DNA of 64,000 nt from Methylocaldum szegediense (lineage in GTDB: Bacteria > Pseudomonadota > Gammaproteobacteria > Methylococcales > Methylococcaceae), in contig NZ_OX458333.1 of NCBI RefSeq assembly GCF_949769195.1, positions 3,816,001-3,880,000 on the forward strand, read 5' to 3'. A model generated the notes under the pieces. It was not told the DNA's origin and made no database searches. It worked only from the letters and a program-made list of their open reading frames with translations. This document shows, piece after piece, positions 1 through 9,276 of the stretch. Both the position numbers and the translations under genes were made by a program. Position 1 is the first letter of the stretch. The number at the start of each line of letters is the position of its first letter.

Positions 1-515
1 TGGTTGAGGATCTGTGGGATGGGACGTGCGAGATATCTTTTTACAACCGGGTACCGGGTATCTGACAGTTTCAGTGCGTCGGAAGGCCGATTGCAGCAAG
101 TCCATGTGGGGTAATGAAAACGTTCCAGAACGCGCGTATTCCATCACCAACTGGCTGTGAATAACTAATGCCATTGATTGAAAAATGGAATCATTGGAAA
201 AGGACTGTCAAAAAATTTTACAAGCAGCAGATCGAATAGAGAGTCACTCCCGAACCCGATGAAACGGTTTCCATATCAATAAGTTACTCGCTCTAAGTCA
301 GTCCGGTGCGCGTCGGCAAGTGGGTTACGAGGGCGGGAGACCGAATCAAGTGTTTCAAGGAGCTTACGAAAACAAACTTGGCAGCGTTTCATAAACCCCT
401 TGATTAACAAACAGATGCCTATCTGGCACAAAGATTGATAAATGTCTATTGGCGCTTAGCCGAATGTTCTGGGTGAGCAGCATGGAATCGATACATATTC
501 GGAGGGAGGTCGAAT
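1..515. other. leader region upstream of the exopolysaccharide operon
   Basis: No convincing coding frame is seen in this stretch. It precedes the first gene of the exopolysaccharide operon and presumably carries its promoter and a long untranslated leader. The only candidate element noticed is a sigma-54-like motif near 424-439, listed separately. A strong ribosome binding site (GGAGGGAGG) sits just before the start at 516. Confidence 0.5.
424..439 (+). promoter_or_regulatory. possible sigma-54 promoter upstream of the exopolysaccharide operon
   Basis: The sequence has TGGCAC, five bases, then TTGAT, resembling the -24/-12 sigma-54 consensus TGGCAC-N5-TTGCW. The -24 half is perfect. The -12 half lacks the conserved C (TTGA instead of TTGC), so this is only a candidate. 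It lies about 75 bases upstream of the first gene of the operon. Exosortase-linked polysaccharide systems are often controlled by the sigma-54 activator PrsR, which makes the position meaningful. Confidence 0.3.
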
Positions 516-1943
516 ATGCCACTCAGTGTGGGTCATGTCTTTAGAGGTCTTTTCAAGCAGTATACGCACACGGCGATTGTGCTGCTGAGGTATCTCGATG
601 CTGCCATGCTTCTTGTCGGAGGCTGGATCGCCTACTACCTCGTGATCGGATCCTGGAATGTCGATCAGTATCATCGTGCCGTCATGGCCATCGGGATCTT
701 GGCGGCCATCATATTTTTCGAGATCGGACACATTTACCGACCCTGGCGGCATCATGCGATGGCCAGCGAGGTCACGCGGATTCTGACGGCTTGGTTACGC
801 ACACTTATATTGGTGGCATTACTTGTCACCCTAATTAGACAAGAGAACTGGTTTGAGTCCGACTACTACTGGACGGCAATTTGGGGTGTGGCCGGATTCC
901 TGTTCGTCTTGGTCGCCCGCCTGTCGCTCTCACTGGTTTTGCACTGGCTACGGATTCATGACAATTCTCCGGGCCGCATTATCCTGGTCGGACTGAATGA
1001 GATGGCCATTGCCGCGAGCCGGCATCTGAACAATTCACCTTGGACACGGTTGAAAGTGATTGGATACGCGGATGACCGTTCGGCACCGCGTTTTTCTGTC
1101 GGCGAATTCGCCTTGCCTCGGTTAGGTGCGCTGAAAGATCTGCCAACCATCATATCCCAGGAGGCCATCGACGAAGTCTGGGTGGCGTTTCCGTTCAAAG
1201 GCGAGCAGCGCGCGGAGCAGGTTCTTCACGAGTTGCGCCATCTGCCGGTCAGCATTCGGCTGGTGATCGACTGCTTCGCCTTCAAGATGAGCAAGTTCCT
1301 CAATCTGAACGAAGTCGCCGGCATACCGACCCTCGATATTTCAGTCTCGCCTCTGCACGGCATCAATCGCTACATCAAGGAAATCGAAGACCGTTTGCTC
1401 GCGCTGATCCTTTTGATCCTGGCAAGCCCGCTGATGCTGCTGATCGCCATTGGGGTGAAACTGAGCTCGCCCGGCCCGGTGTTCTACCGGCAGGAGCGGG
1501 TGGGCTGGAACAATCGCAAGTTCATCATGCTGAAGTTCCGGTCCATGCCGGTGGATGCGGAGGCGAAGACCGGTCCGGTCTGGGCCAAGCCCGGGGAGAA
1601 ACGGGCCACGCCGTTCGGAGCCTTCCTGCGCAGGACCAGCCTGGACGAGTTGCCGCAGCTCATCAACGTGCTCAAAGGCGAAATGTCGCTGGTGGGTCCT
1701 CGCCCTGAACGTCCGGATTTTGTGGAAGTGTTCAAGGATCAGGTGCCGAACTACATGAAGAAGCACATGGTGAAGGCCGGCATCACCGGTTGGGCCCAGG
1801 TGAACGGCTGGCGAGGCGACACCGATCTCGTCAAGCGCATCGAGCACGATCTTTATTACATCCAGAACTGGTCGGTGTGGTTCGACCTGGAAATTATCCT
1901 ACGGACGTTTGTCTGGGGCTTCGTCAACAAGAACGCCTATTAA
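516..1943 (+). CDS. undecaprenyl-phosphate sugar phosphotransferase (priming enzyme, WcaJ/EpsB type)
   Basis: This 475-residue integral inner-membrane protein should start exopolysaccharide repeat assembly by moving a hexose-1-phosphate, probably glucose, from its nucleotide sugar onto undecaprenyl phosphate. The N-terminal half has several hydrophobic segments followed by a nucleotide-binding-like CoA-binding fold (GRIILVGLNEMA near residue 150). From about residue 285 it carries the bacterial sugar transferase domain with a membrane hairpin (LLALILLILASPL), the FYRQERVG block, KFRSM, TSLDELPQ, SLVGPRPE and GITGWAQVNGWRG, all hallmarks of polyprenyl glycosylphosphotransferases. Length is normal for the family. 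A GGAGGGAGG ribosome binding site supports the ATG at 516. It heads the operon that continues with EpsE, EpsF and EpsG. The sugar specificity cannot be read from sequence. Confidence 0.93.
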   Translation: MPLSVGHVFRGLFKQYTHTAIVLLRYLDAAMLLVGGWIAYYLVIGSWNVDQYHRAVMAIGILAAIIFFEIGHIYRPWRHHAMASEVTRILTAWLRTLILVALLVTLIRQENWFESDYYWTAIWGVAGFLFVLVARLSLSLVLHWLRIHDNSPGRIILVGLNEMAIAASRHLNNSPWTRLKVIGYADDRSAPRFSVGEFALPRLGALKDLPTIISQEAIDEVWVAFPFKGEQRAEQVLHELRHLPVSIRLVIDCFAFKMSKFLNLNEVAGIPTLDISVSPLHGINRYIKEIEDRLLALILLILASPLMLLIAIGVKLSSPGPVFYRQERVGWNNRKFIMLKFRSMPVDAEAKTGPVWAKPGEKRATPFGAFLRRTSLDELPQLINVLKGEMSLVGPRPERPDFVEVFKDQVPNYMKKHMVKAGITGWAQVNGWRGDTDLVKRIEHDLYYIQNWSVWFDLEIILRTFVWGFVNKNAY

Positions 1944-2022
1944 CGCGCGTTCAAGAGTCTTTGGGAACGTCGTCCCGAATCGGCAATAAGCGGTTTTCAA
2001 CAACTCGTCAGGGATTGGAAAA

Positions 2023-2862
2023 ATGGTTCCAGTGTTTCGAATTGCTTTCACAGCCGCATTTGAAATAGCAGTTCGTTCGTTTGCGATTGGCGTGTTATTG
2101 GGCTGGTCCTTACCAGCCGGTGTGCACGCTGCCGACGATTACGTTCTTGGACCTGGGGATACCGTCAAGATCAGCGTTTTCGATTACCCCGACCTTACGA
2201 CAGAGGCACGAATCAGTGAGTCTGGCCGCATTACCTTCCCGCTAATAGGATCCGTCGCAATCGCTGGCATGAATCCAGCCGAGGCAGAGAAGTTGATCGC
2301 TCGCGAATTATCTGATCAGGACTTCATCCGGCAACCACACGTGACCTTGATGGTCACCCAGTTCGCGAGTCAGCAGGTCACGATCATCGGCCTGGTGAAC
2401 AAGCCGGGCAAGTATCCCCTGGAGAAGGCCAGTACAACACTTTCGGAGCTGCTAGCCATGGCCGGCGGAGTCGCCCCTGAGGGCGGCGACAAAGCCGTTC
2501 TGGTGCGATCCTCAGCCAACGGAGCCAAACGCAACCGTATCGAAATCGATTTGTATGGTTTGTTCGAAGGCGATGTTTCGAAGGACATGGAGGTGAAGGC
2601 CGGGGACATCATTTATGTGCCGAGAGCAGAGGTGTTCTACGTCTATGGAGAAGTCCAGCGCCCCGGCATGTTTCCGCTGCAACGCAATATGAACGTCGCT
2701 CAAGCCATTTCCATAAGCGGTGGCTTGACGCCGCGGGGTACTGACCGTTGGGTCAAAGTGAAGCGCCGTAATAGCCAAGGCGAGATCCAGACCGAAACGG
2801 TCGAGTTGGGGGACATGGTAAGACCGGACGACGTCATCTACGTTCGCGAGAGCTGGTTCTGA
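2023..2862 (+). CDS. epsE: polysaccharide export protein, EpsE/Wza family
   Basis: A 279-residue exported protein predicted to form the outer-membrane or periplasmic channel for exopolysaccharide. An N-terminal hydrophobic stretch ends near VHA-ADD, fitting a signal peptide cleaved around residue 37. No lipobox cysteine is apparent, unlike E. coli Wza. The polysaccharide export domain follows immediately (YVLGPGDTVKISVFDYPDL), with FPLIGSVAIAGM, then two SLBB-type segments (VTIIGLVNKPGKYPL near 125 and FYVYGEVQRPGMFPL near 208). The length is shorter than Wza and fits the EpsE subgroup of methanolan-type loci. It lies 79 bases after the priming transferase and 15 bases before the chain-length gene, so it is part of the same operon. 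Confidence 0.92.
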   Translation: MVPVFRIAFTAAFEIAVRSFAIGVLLGWSLPAGVHAADDYVLGPGDTVKISVFDYPDLTTEARISESGRITFPLIGSVAIAGMNPAEAEKLIARELSDQDFIRQPHVTLMVTQFASQQVTIIGLVNKPGKYPLEKASTTLSELLAMAGGVAPEGGDKAVLVRSSANGAKRNRIEIDLYGLFEGDVSKDMEVKAGDIIYVPRAEVFYVYGEVQRPGMFPLQRNMNVAQAISISGGLTPRGTDRWVKVKRRNSQGEIQTETVELGDMVRPDDVIYVRESWF

Positions 2863-2877
2863 AACCAAAAGCGGCGT

Positions 2878-4302
2878 ATGAGTTTGCTCCAATTGATCCT
2901 AATTTTGCTGGCACGCTGGCGAGCGGTTCTCTTGACCTTTTTGCTTACGGTAAGCGTGACCGTTGGCATCAGCTTATTGATGCCGAAAACCTATACCGCA
3001 AGCGCGTCTGTGTTAGTCGACTTCAAGGGCGGGATAGATCCCATTACTGGCATGATGTTGCCGGGGCAAATGGTGAGCGGCTACATGAACACGCAAGTGG
3101 ACATCATTACCAGCCGCAACGTCGCTCTGAAAGTGGTCGATGCTCTGAAACTCACCGAGTCGCCGGATACCATCAAAGCATTCCATGAAGCTACCAGAGG
3201 ACGGGGCAGCATACGGCACTGGCTTGCGGATGCCGTAGTCAAGAATCTGAGTGTCAAGCCCTCCAGAGACAGCAGTGTCATTAACATCGCCTATTCAGCG
3301 CCTGACCCGGACCATGCCGCGGCGATGGCCAATGCCTTCGCCCAATCCTACATTCAGACCAGCCTGGAGTTGAAGGTCGAACCCGCTCGTACACAAGCGG
3401 CGTGGTTCGAGGATCAGTTAAGGAACCTGCAGCGCAACGTGGAGGAGGCGCGGACACGGCTGTCGGAATATCTGCAACAGACCGGCATCGTGGCGTCGGA
3501 TGAGCGTCTGGACGTAGAAAACGCACGACTTGCCGAATTGTCGAGTCAGTTGGTCGTTGCACAGGCACAGACGTACGACAGCCTGACTCGTCAGAAACAG
3601 GCTGCCGAAGCATTTGCCCAGGGGCGCCTGGACGAACTGCCCGACGTCCAGACAAACAGCATGGTGCAAAGCCTCAAGAGCGAACTGGCCCGTTCGGAAG
3701 CGAAATTGGCGGAAGCGGCTGAACAACTCAGTCGAAATCACCCGAAATACCAAAGCTTGCAGGCTGAAGTGGACAAGCTGAAGCGAAAAGTTGCTGAGGA
3801 AATTCAGGCAGTCAAGAGTGCCATCGCTAATGCCGCTATTCACGCGCAGCGGCACGAAGCCGAAATCGAAAAAGCCCTTGCCGAGCAGAAAGCGCGGGTA
3901 CTGAAACTCAAGGAGCAACGGGACCGAGTCATGCTACTGACCCGGGAAGTCGAGAACGCAGAGCGAACCTACGATACCGCAAAGCAGCGGACAGAACAGA
4001 TTCGACTCGAGAGCCAGCGCAATCAAACGGAAATTGCCTTGCTCAACCCCGCAATCCCTCCGCTTTATCCCTCAAAGCCGCGTATTTTTCTGAATACCGT
4101 CATTGCCATGGTTTTGGGGGTGTTGCTGGGTGTTGGTGTTGGATTGCTGAGAGAAGTTCTGGATAGACGGGTCCGCTCCGAAGACGATGTCGACCCGGCT
4201 TTGGGTATTCCGCTCTTGGCATCGATTTCGGGGCACCGGCCAAATCGTTGGGCATGGTTGATCAATAAGGCCGAATTACCTACAGCAGGTTTATTCCAAT
4301 GA
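2878..4302 (+). CDS. epsF: chain-length determinant protein EpsF (Wzz family)
   Basis: This 474-residue inner-membrane polysaccharide co-polymerase sets exopolysaccharide chain length together with the tyrosine kinase encoded next. It has the expected Wzz layout: a transmembrane segment at about residues 15-33, a Wzz domain (PKTYTASASVLVDF), a long charged, Gln/Glu/Ala-rich coiled coil from roughly 160 to 370, a proline-rich motif before the second membrane segment (PPLYPSKPRIFLN) and a second transmembrane helix around 405-425. The cytoplasmic tail is short and has no kinase, which is supplied in trans. Its stop overlaps the next gene's ATG by four bases (ATGA), indicating translational coupling. 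Confidence 0.93.
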   Translation: MSLLQLILILLARWRAVLLTFLLTVSVTVGISLLMPKTYTASASVLVDFKGGIDPITGMMLPGQMVSGYMNTQVDIITSRNVALKVVDALKLTESPDTIKAFHEATRGRGSIRHWLADAVVKNLSVKPSRDSSVINIAYSAPDPDHAAAMANAFAQSYIQTSLELKVEPARTQAAWFEDQLRNLQRNVEEARTRLSEYLQQTGIVASDERLDVENARLAELSSQLVVAQAQTYDSLTRQKQAAEAFAQGRLDELPDVQTNSMVQSLKSELARSEAKLAEAAEQLSRNHPKYQSLQAEVDKLKRKVAEEIQAVKSAIANAAIHAQRHEAEIEKALAEQKARVLKLKEQRDRVMLLTREVENAERTYDTAKQRTEQIRLESQRNQTEIALLNPAIPPLYPSKPRIFLNTVIAMVLGVLLGVGVGLLREVLDRRVRSEDDVDPALGIPLLASISGHRPNRWAWLINKAELPTAGLFQ

Positions 4303-5186
4303 TTAACGCGAAAACCGAAGCGCATATCGTCAGCAATCTGTCTGAGTTCCCTCGGCTTACTGATAAGACCTTGGGAAAGCTTCTGGTAGAGGCGGGTAAG
4401 TTGAGAGTTGAGGACGTCGAAGTCATTGTTCGCTATCAGAGAGAAAAAGGACTGCGCTTTGGCGAAGCGGGCATACGGTTAGGGCTCGTACAGGAAACCG
4501 ACGTACTGCGAATGCTCGCCCGACAGTTCGACTATCCCTGTCTGCAGCCCGGAGAGCATGAGCTTAGCGATGAACTCATCGCCGCCTACGCTCCATTCGG
4601 CAGTCGAGTGGAGGCTCTGCGGCAGTTGCGCAGCCAACTTAAGCTAAGGTGGTTTGGCGACAAGCGAAACACTCTAGCAGTGGTGGGTCTGAACAGGGGC
4701 GACGGTTGTAGCTTCATCGCCGCGAACCTCGCCGTGGTGTTTTCCCAGATGGGGGAACGGACGCTGCTAATCGATGCCAACCTCCGCAATCCTCGCCAAC
4801 ACCAAATATTCGGCCTTGCTCATAGGCAAGGGCTTTCGGATCTACTCGCCGGGCGCTGTAGCACCGAGGTCATTATCCAGATAGCCGAATTGGCGGATCT
4901 CGATGTATTGCCTGCAGGCCCGACTCCCCCCAATCCCCAGGAGTTACTGGTCCGATCTTCCTTCAAGACGCTGCTGCGCCGAATGGGGCAGGCTTACGAT
5001 GTGGTGTTGTTGGACACTCCCGCGGGCTCCCTTTATGCAGATAGCCAGCTCATCGCGATGGAAACGCTGGCAGCACTCTTGATCGTTCGCAAACATCGGT
5101 CGCGCATAAAGGACTTGGAAGCCGTGAAAAAACGGTTGACGGAAGCCGGGACCGAGTGGGTGGGCGCGGCATTTAACGATATCTAA
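4299..5186 (+). CDS. epsG: chain-length-associated tyrosine autokinase EpsG (BY-kinase)
   Basis: A 295-residue cytoplasmic BY-kinase predicted to phosphorylate itself and modulate the EpsF co-polymerase. The first about 90 residues resemble the MshEN/GspE N-terminal domain (LGKLLVEAGKL, LRFGEAGIRLGLV), as in EpsG proteins. The P-loop is the family's relaxed form (GLNRGDGCSFIAANLA, about residue 128). Walker A' is present as TLLIDANLRNPRQH and Walker B as DVVLLDTPAG. There is no obvious tyrosine cluster at the C terminus. The gene overlaps epsF by four bases. It appears complete. Confidence 0.92.
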   Translation: MINAKTEAHIVSNLSEFPRLTDKTLGKLLVEAGKLRVEDVEVIVRYQREKGLRFGEAGIRLGLVQETDVLRMLARQFDYPCLQPGEHELSDELIAAYAPFGSRVEALRQLRSQLKLRWFGDKRNTLAVVGLNRGDGCSFIAANLAVVFSQMGERTLLIDANLRNPRQHQIFGLAHRQGLSDLLAGRCSTEVIIQIAELADLDVLPAGPTPPNPQELLVRSSFKTLLRRMGQAYDVVLLDTPAGSLYADSQLIAMETLAALLIVRKHRSRIKDLEAVKKRLTEAGTEWVGAAFNDI

Positions 5187-5212
5187 GCTCGATGTTCTGC
5201 CGGTAAGGACAC

Positions 5213-5410
5213 ATGGCAAATAAGCTTTTTGAACCGACAAGCAGTACGTGGCGGAACCATAGAGGCTACACCGAGTGCAAAGTTCTGGAAGTCGGTGCGG
5301 GAGCGGGTGCGCCGTTTGACAAGGATTCTTTGTGGACACGTCGTATCGGTTACACGGCGTTGGACATTTCACCGGATGAATTCGCGGTCGACAGAACGGT
5401 TTTTCGATGA
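5213..5410 (+). pseudogene. truncated SAM-dependent methyltransferase stump
   Basis: A 65-codon frame that reads like the N-terminal part of a class I methyltransferase: a SAM-binding motif I (VLEVGAGAGAPF) is followed about 20 residues later by TALDISPDEFA, as in motif II. The remainder of a normal 200-plus residue enzyme is missing. The stop overlaps the ATG of the following acyltransferase by four bases. The frame therefore may be a deletion remnant that is still translationally coupled. It may also be a chance resemblance, and I see no continuation in another frame. Confidence 0.4.
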
Positions 5411-6558
5411 ACGCTAAACCACAGGGACGCGTCTATTCAATTCAGTCGCCAACGACGCACTTCACAAATGGTGTGGTTGCCGCACGGAGGCTTGGTAGCC
5501 GTTCCGCAGTTTCGCCTTTTGCCACTGCATCACCGAGGCTGGAATGGCTGGATGTTGCCAAAGGCTTCGGTATCGTGCTCGTGGTTTTCGGACATGGTCT
5601 CGGGGGACTAATCGATGCGGGTCTCGATCAGCCAGGAAGTGGCTTCCGGGATGTTTTGCTGCTGATCTACCTGTTCCATATGCCCCTTTTCTTTATTTTG
5701 TCCGGGGTGCTGGTGCAAACGCGGATCGAAACGAACGCCGGACGCTTCCGCCGGAGCCTCTTGGTCAACATTGTCTACCCGTACTTTCTGTGGTCGACGA
5801 TCCAGTTCACAGCGATTTATCTCGCCGGAAATCTGGTCAATGCACCCGCCGATGCCTTTTGGCCGACGGTCCTTTCTCTACCGTATCGAACCGTTTCGCA
5901 GTTTTGGTTTTTGTACGCGTTGTTCCTAATGCACTGTGCAAGCCTGCTGTTATTGCAACGGGTTGGACCCACGTTGTTTCTGCTCATCATGCTGATGCTG
6001 AAGTCGGTCGTTTTGATCGTTCCGCTTGATGCACCCTGGCGGCAAGCAGCATCAATGGCGCCTTATTACGGGACGGGTGTTTTGCTTGGGTCTCAGGGAA
6101 TCACCAAAGCCCTGATCGATCAGCCAAAGTGGGTAAAGTTGGCCTTGCTTCCCATAATCAGCGCACTGCTGCTCGCTCTGACCTATTTCGCGATAATCGG
6201 CGAAATGGCCCCGGCGACTTTCTACAAGGCGCGCACGGCTGAGATCTTGGGTCAATCCTGGACTTTTACTGCGTTGGCGGCTGCATTGGCGACCTCCGCG
6301 GCGGTGATCGCTTTATCGAGCACTATGCCGGCATGGTTTGCTGGTGCACTTGCGTATCTAGGGCGAATGTCGCTTGCGATTTTCATCCTACATGTCCTTT
6401 TCGTCGCAGGTACGCGAATTGTCCTGACCAACGTTTTCAACTTCACCAACCCGTATCTGGTTCTCCTCGCGATCGTAACGATTGGCTTGCTCGGTCCGCT
6501 GATTGTCGTACGAACCCTGGAGTTCTTACGGCTCGCAAAGCCATTGGGCCTTACATGA
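5407..6558 (+). CDS. acyltransferase 3 family membrane protein (polysaccharide O-acylation)
   Basis: A 383-residue polytopic membrane protein of the acyltransferase 3 family, which moves acetyl or other acyl groups onto sugars. The family signature lies near residue 43: LEWLDVAKGFGIVLVVFGHGL, with the histidine thought to be catalytic. It is followed by LFHMPLFFILSGVLV. About ten hydrophobic segments follow. Its place between the EpsG kinase and the polymerase implies a role in decorating the exopolysaccharide. The ATG at 5407 overlaps the preceding methyltransferase stump. The N-terminal roughly 35 residues are not membrane-like, so a later start is possible. Confidence 0.85.
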   Translation: MNAKPQGRVYSIQSPTTHFTNGVVAARRLGSRSAVSPFATASPRLEWLDVAKGFGIVLVVFGHGLGGLIDAGLDQPGSGFRDVLLLIYLFHMPLFFILSGVLVQTRIETNAGRFRRSLLVNIVYPYFLWSTIQFTAIYLAGNLVNAPADAFWPTVLSLPYRTVSQFWFLYALFLMHCASLLLLQRVGPTLFLLIMLMLKSVVLIVPLDAPWRQAASMAPYYGTGVLLGSQGITKALIDQPKWVKLALLPIISALLLALTYFAIIGEMAPATFYKARTAEILGQSWTFTALAAALATSAAVIALSSTMPAWFAGALAYLGRMSLAIFILHVLFVAGTRIVLTNVFNFTNPYLVLLAIVTIGLLGPLIVVRTLEFLRLAKPLGLT

Positions 6559-6583
6559 TAACGTTACGGCGGGCTGCAATCTT

Positions 6584-7990
6584 ATGGACGTCTCGATATT
6601 GGCAATCCCGGTAATTTTGGCGGGGATATTTTCATCGAGCGACGGGATACTGCGTGCGCTGATGGTGTGCTTCTTGTTCGGCGGGACGGCAGCCATCTCA
6701 ATCACGGCGCTGGGCAATGCGCCGGTTCTTCCCGCTGTTTTGCTCACGCCGTTCCTGGCATGGCGAGCAATATCCGACAAGACAATATCCGTATCTACAA
6801 AATACTTGGCCTATCCGGAGCCCGGCTTTTGGTTATTACTATTTGTACTGTGGGGGGTATTCAGTGCGTTCGCGTTTCCAAGGATTTTTGCCGGAGAAAC
6901 CATGGTTTTTGGCATGGACCGACTTGCACTTTCTCCCATCGCGGTAATGCCGCTCAGACCTTTTTCGACGCATCTGACTCAATCGGCGTATGCAATCCTA
7001 GGTTTAGTCTGCTTCGTATCGGTGTGTACGCTATTGAATTCCGAGCGGCGAATGATGCATATGCGAGACGCTATCCTCTTGCTCGCAAGCCTGAATATTG
7101 GGGCCGCCTTGCTCCAACTTGCAGAAAGTTATCTGGGATTCCCCAGTTTTCTCAATTTTGTCCGCAACGCAAATTACGCAACTTTTACTAGCGGCGAAAT
7201 CGGCGGTCTCGTACGCATTTACGGTACTTTTCCGGAAGCTTCTTCCTTCGCGGGTTTCACGCTCGGATTGTTCGCATTCTCCGCAAGCCTTTGCCGTGAC
7301 GGGGTGCGCCCCGTCTATAGCGGTAGTGTAGCGCTCGCTTCCTTGCTGCTGTTACTGATATCGACCTCGTCCACTGCTTATGCAAGCTTGATTGGCTACA
7401 CGATAGCCGCGACTGCGGCAGCGATGTTCCAGGCTTATTGGAATAACTCTCCGTTGAAAGTTGGACCAACCGCCTTAACGGTGTGGCTGCTTGCCGTGGC
7501 GGCCTGTGTGGCTTTGTTGATAAAACCGGAGTTCATAACCCGCATATCGGATTTTTTCGAGCTAACTTTGTTTGACAAGCTGGAAAGTGAATCAGGAAGA
7601 GAGCGAAGCAATTGGACGCAACAAGGGTGGATCAATTTTATCGATACCTATGGCTTTGGCGTCGGTTTAGGGGGAGCAAGATCGTCGAGCTTTCCGATAG
7701 CGCTGGTCTCGAATGTCGGGGTTATTGGAGCGTTTCTGTTTATCGCTTTCCTGAGGCGGCTTTTTGATCCATCGACCGCGCGTTTATCCCATGAATACGT
7801 ATCCGTTGTGCGCGCTGCTCGTCATGCCCTGCTTATATTTTTAATGGCGGCACTCGTGAATGCGCCATTTGCCGATCCAGGAATGCTTTTTTATACATTC
7901 GCCGCTGTGGTGGCCGCTGGCAGAACCCGCTCGAAATCGCAGCTTTTAGCGGAGAGCCGACTCGGCGTCGCTTCTAAGCTTCTGACTTAA
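6584..7990 (+). CDS. O-antigen ligase/polymerase-like membrane protein (candidate Wzy)
   Basis: A 468-residue protein with about ten to twelve hydrophobic segments and a periplasmic-type loop in its C-terminal half (around SGRERSNWTQQGWINFIDTYGFGVGLGGARSS). This is the pattern of O-antigen polymerases and ligases (Wzy/WaaL), which have low sequence conservation. The W-x(n)-G-x-G-x-G arrangement preceding the last helices is typical. I chose the ATG at 6584 (MDVSILAIP), just downstream of the acyltransferase stop. An upstream TTG at 6503 would add a hydrophilic stretch that looks like antisense to that gene's end. No exosortase (EpsH) is found at this place, where methanolan loci often have one. 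Confidence 0.75.
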   Translation: MDVSILAIPVILAGIFSSSDGILRALMVCFLFGGTAAISITALGNAPVLPAVLLTPFLAWRAISDKTISVSTKYLAYPEPGFWLLLFVLWGVFSAFAFPRIFAGETMVFGMDRLALSPIAVMPLRPFSTHLTQSAYAILGLVCFVSVCTLLNSERRMMHMRDAILLLASLNIGAALLQLAESYLGFPSFLNFVRNANYATFTSGEIGGLVRIYGTFPEASSFAGFTLGLFAFSASLCRDGVRPVYSGSVALASLLLLLISTSSTAYASLIGYTIAATAAAMFQAYWNNSPLKVGPTALTVWLLAVAACVALLIKPEFITRISDFFELTLFDKLESESGRERSNWTQQGWINFIDTYGFGVGLGGARSSSFPIALVSNVGVIGAFLFIAFLRRLFDPSTARLSHEYVSVVRAARHALLIFLMAALVNAPFADPGMLFYTFAAVVAAGRTRSKSQLLAESRLGVASKLLT

Positions 7991-8023
7991 TGGAAATATT
8001 ATCAGCGGCCGGTTTTTAGAGTT

Positions 8024-9259
8024 TTGCCTACAAATTACCTTAAGGATATTCGATATCACAGAATTTGCCTGGTGGCTTACTTGTTGTCTTGGCAGGCTGA
8101 GGTTTACTCGGCAGCCGATACTACGGATACATGGCGGCTCAATTTCTCGGAATCGATTGGCTATGACGACAATCTGTTTCGATTATCAGACAACAAAGAT
8201 AGTCTTGCGAGATTACTGCCCTCAGGAGCCAGCAAAACTGACGTCATAAATCGTTTCTCTGTGGAAGGTCTGATTAATTATAAGGTGAGTCGGCAGAGGT
8301 TTTTATTGGATTTCCGTGTAGATGACAACCGCTTTATTAGGAATGATAAATTAAATAATCTGTCGGCCAATGCCAAGGCTGCTCTGGAGTGGCAAATAGG
8401 GAAATATTTATCCGGAGATATAGGTTATAGATATAGGCGTTACCTTGGCGCTTTTACCAATACGGTTTTCTTTGGAAAAGATATGGTTACTGAGAATATC
8501 GCCTATCTAAACAGCCGAATTAGCTGGGATCCAAACTGGCGAATACATGCTGGGATACAGTGGGCTAAAGCAGCCCATGGTGCAGAAGAACGTTCTTCTT
8601 GGGATAGCCAGTCTATTGGTGTATCGATAGGTTTGGATTACATCAGTACTTCGAAGAATGTAACAGGTCTTGAATATCGACTTACTGAAGCCGATTTTCC
8701 TAACACCGAGCTTTCCCAAGATACTCAGATCGATAACCATTATATGGAGCAAAGCGTTGGTGCTTCGTTGAGCTGGCAGATATTTAAAAAGGTGCGGTTA
8801 GACGGACGTATTGGATATACCATTCGAGACCACCGTACCTTCAGTTCCAGAAATTTCAGTGGCGAAATTTGGCGAATAAGCGTGGATTGGGAGCCGACAG
8901 CAAAGACGCGTATCAACCTTGCCGGCTGGCGAGACTTGCTCTCGGCCCCGGATTTGACCGCCACTTATATTATCGATGAGGGAATTAGCCTGTCTCCAAG
9001 TTGGAGCGTTACCAAAAAAATTGCGCTTTCAGGAAAAATTTATTACGAAACGCAAGATTATGCCGGCGATCCAGGCTTGATTAAAGGAATATCGGTACGC
9101 CGCGACGAGATTTTCGGCGGGCAAATAACCGTTCACTATATGCCTCGCCAGAACGCCGAAGTTAGCTTGTCTTATCGAGCCGAAGAACGCTCATCCAATC
9201 GATTATTTGCGGATTATGTTTACTCCAGTATCTTCGCTAGCGCTACTTTTCGATTTTAA
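8024..9259 (+). CDS. epsL: outer-membrane beta-barrel polysaccharide protein, EpsL-like
   Basis: A 411-residue exported protein with a short signal peptide (cleavage suggested near EVYSA-ADT) followed by alternating amphipathic strands and the motif FSESIGYDDNLFRLSD. That motif is characteristic of EpsL/putative outer-membrane polysaccharide proteins of exosortase-linked loci. The chain ends in phenylalanine (FASATFRF), as expected for barrels inserted by the BAM complex. The predicted job is passage or anchoring of polysaccharide at the outer membrane. The start is a TTG. The region is visibly richer in A+T than its neighbours, suggesting a different history. Next gene gmhA follows after 17 bases. 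Confidence 0.8.
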   Translation: MPTNYLKDIRYHRICLVAYLLSWQAEVYSAADTTDTWRLNFSESIGYDDNLFRLSDNKDSLARLLPSGASKTDVINRFSVEGLINYKVSRQRFLLDFRVDDNRFIRNDKLNNLSANAKAALEWQIGKYLSGDIGYRYRRYLGAFTNTVFFGKDMVTENIAYLNSRISWDPNWRIHAGIQWAKAAHGAEERSSWDSQSIGVSIGLDYISTSKNVTGLEYRLTEADFPNTELSQDTQIDNHYMEQSVGASLSWQIFKKVRLDGRIGYTIRDHRTFSSRNFSGEIWRISVDWEPTAKTRINLAGWRDLLSAPDLTATYIIDEGISLSPSWSVTKKIALSGKIYYETQDYAGDPGLIKGISVRRDEIFGGQITVHYMPRQNAEVSLSYRAEERSSNRLFADYVYSSIFASATFRF

Positions 9260-9276
9260 GCAGATGGGATTTTATT

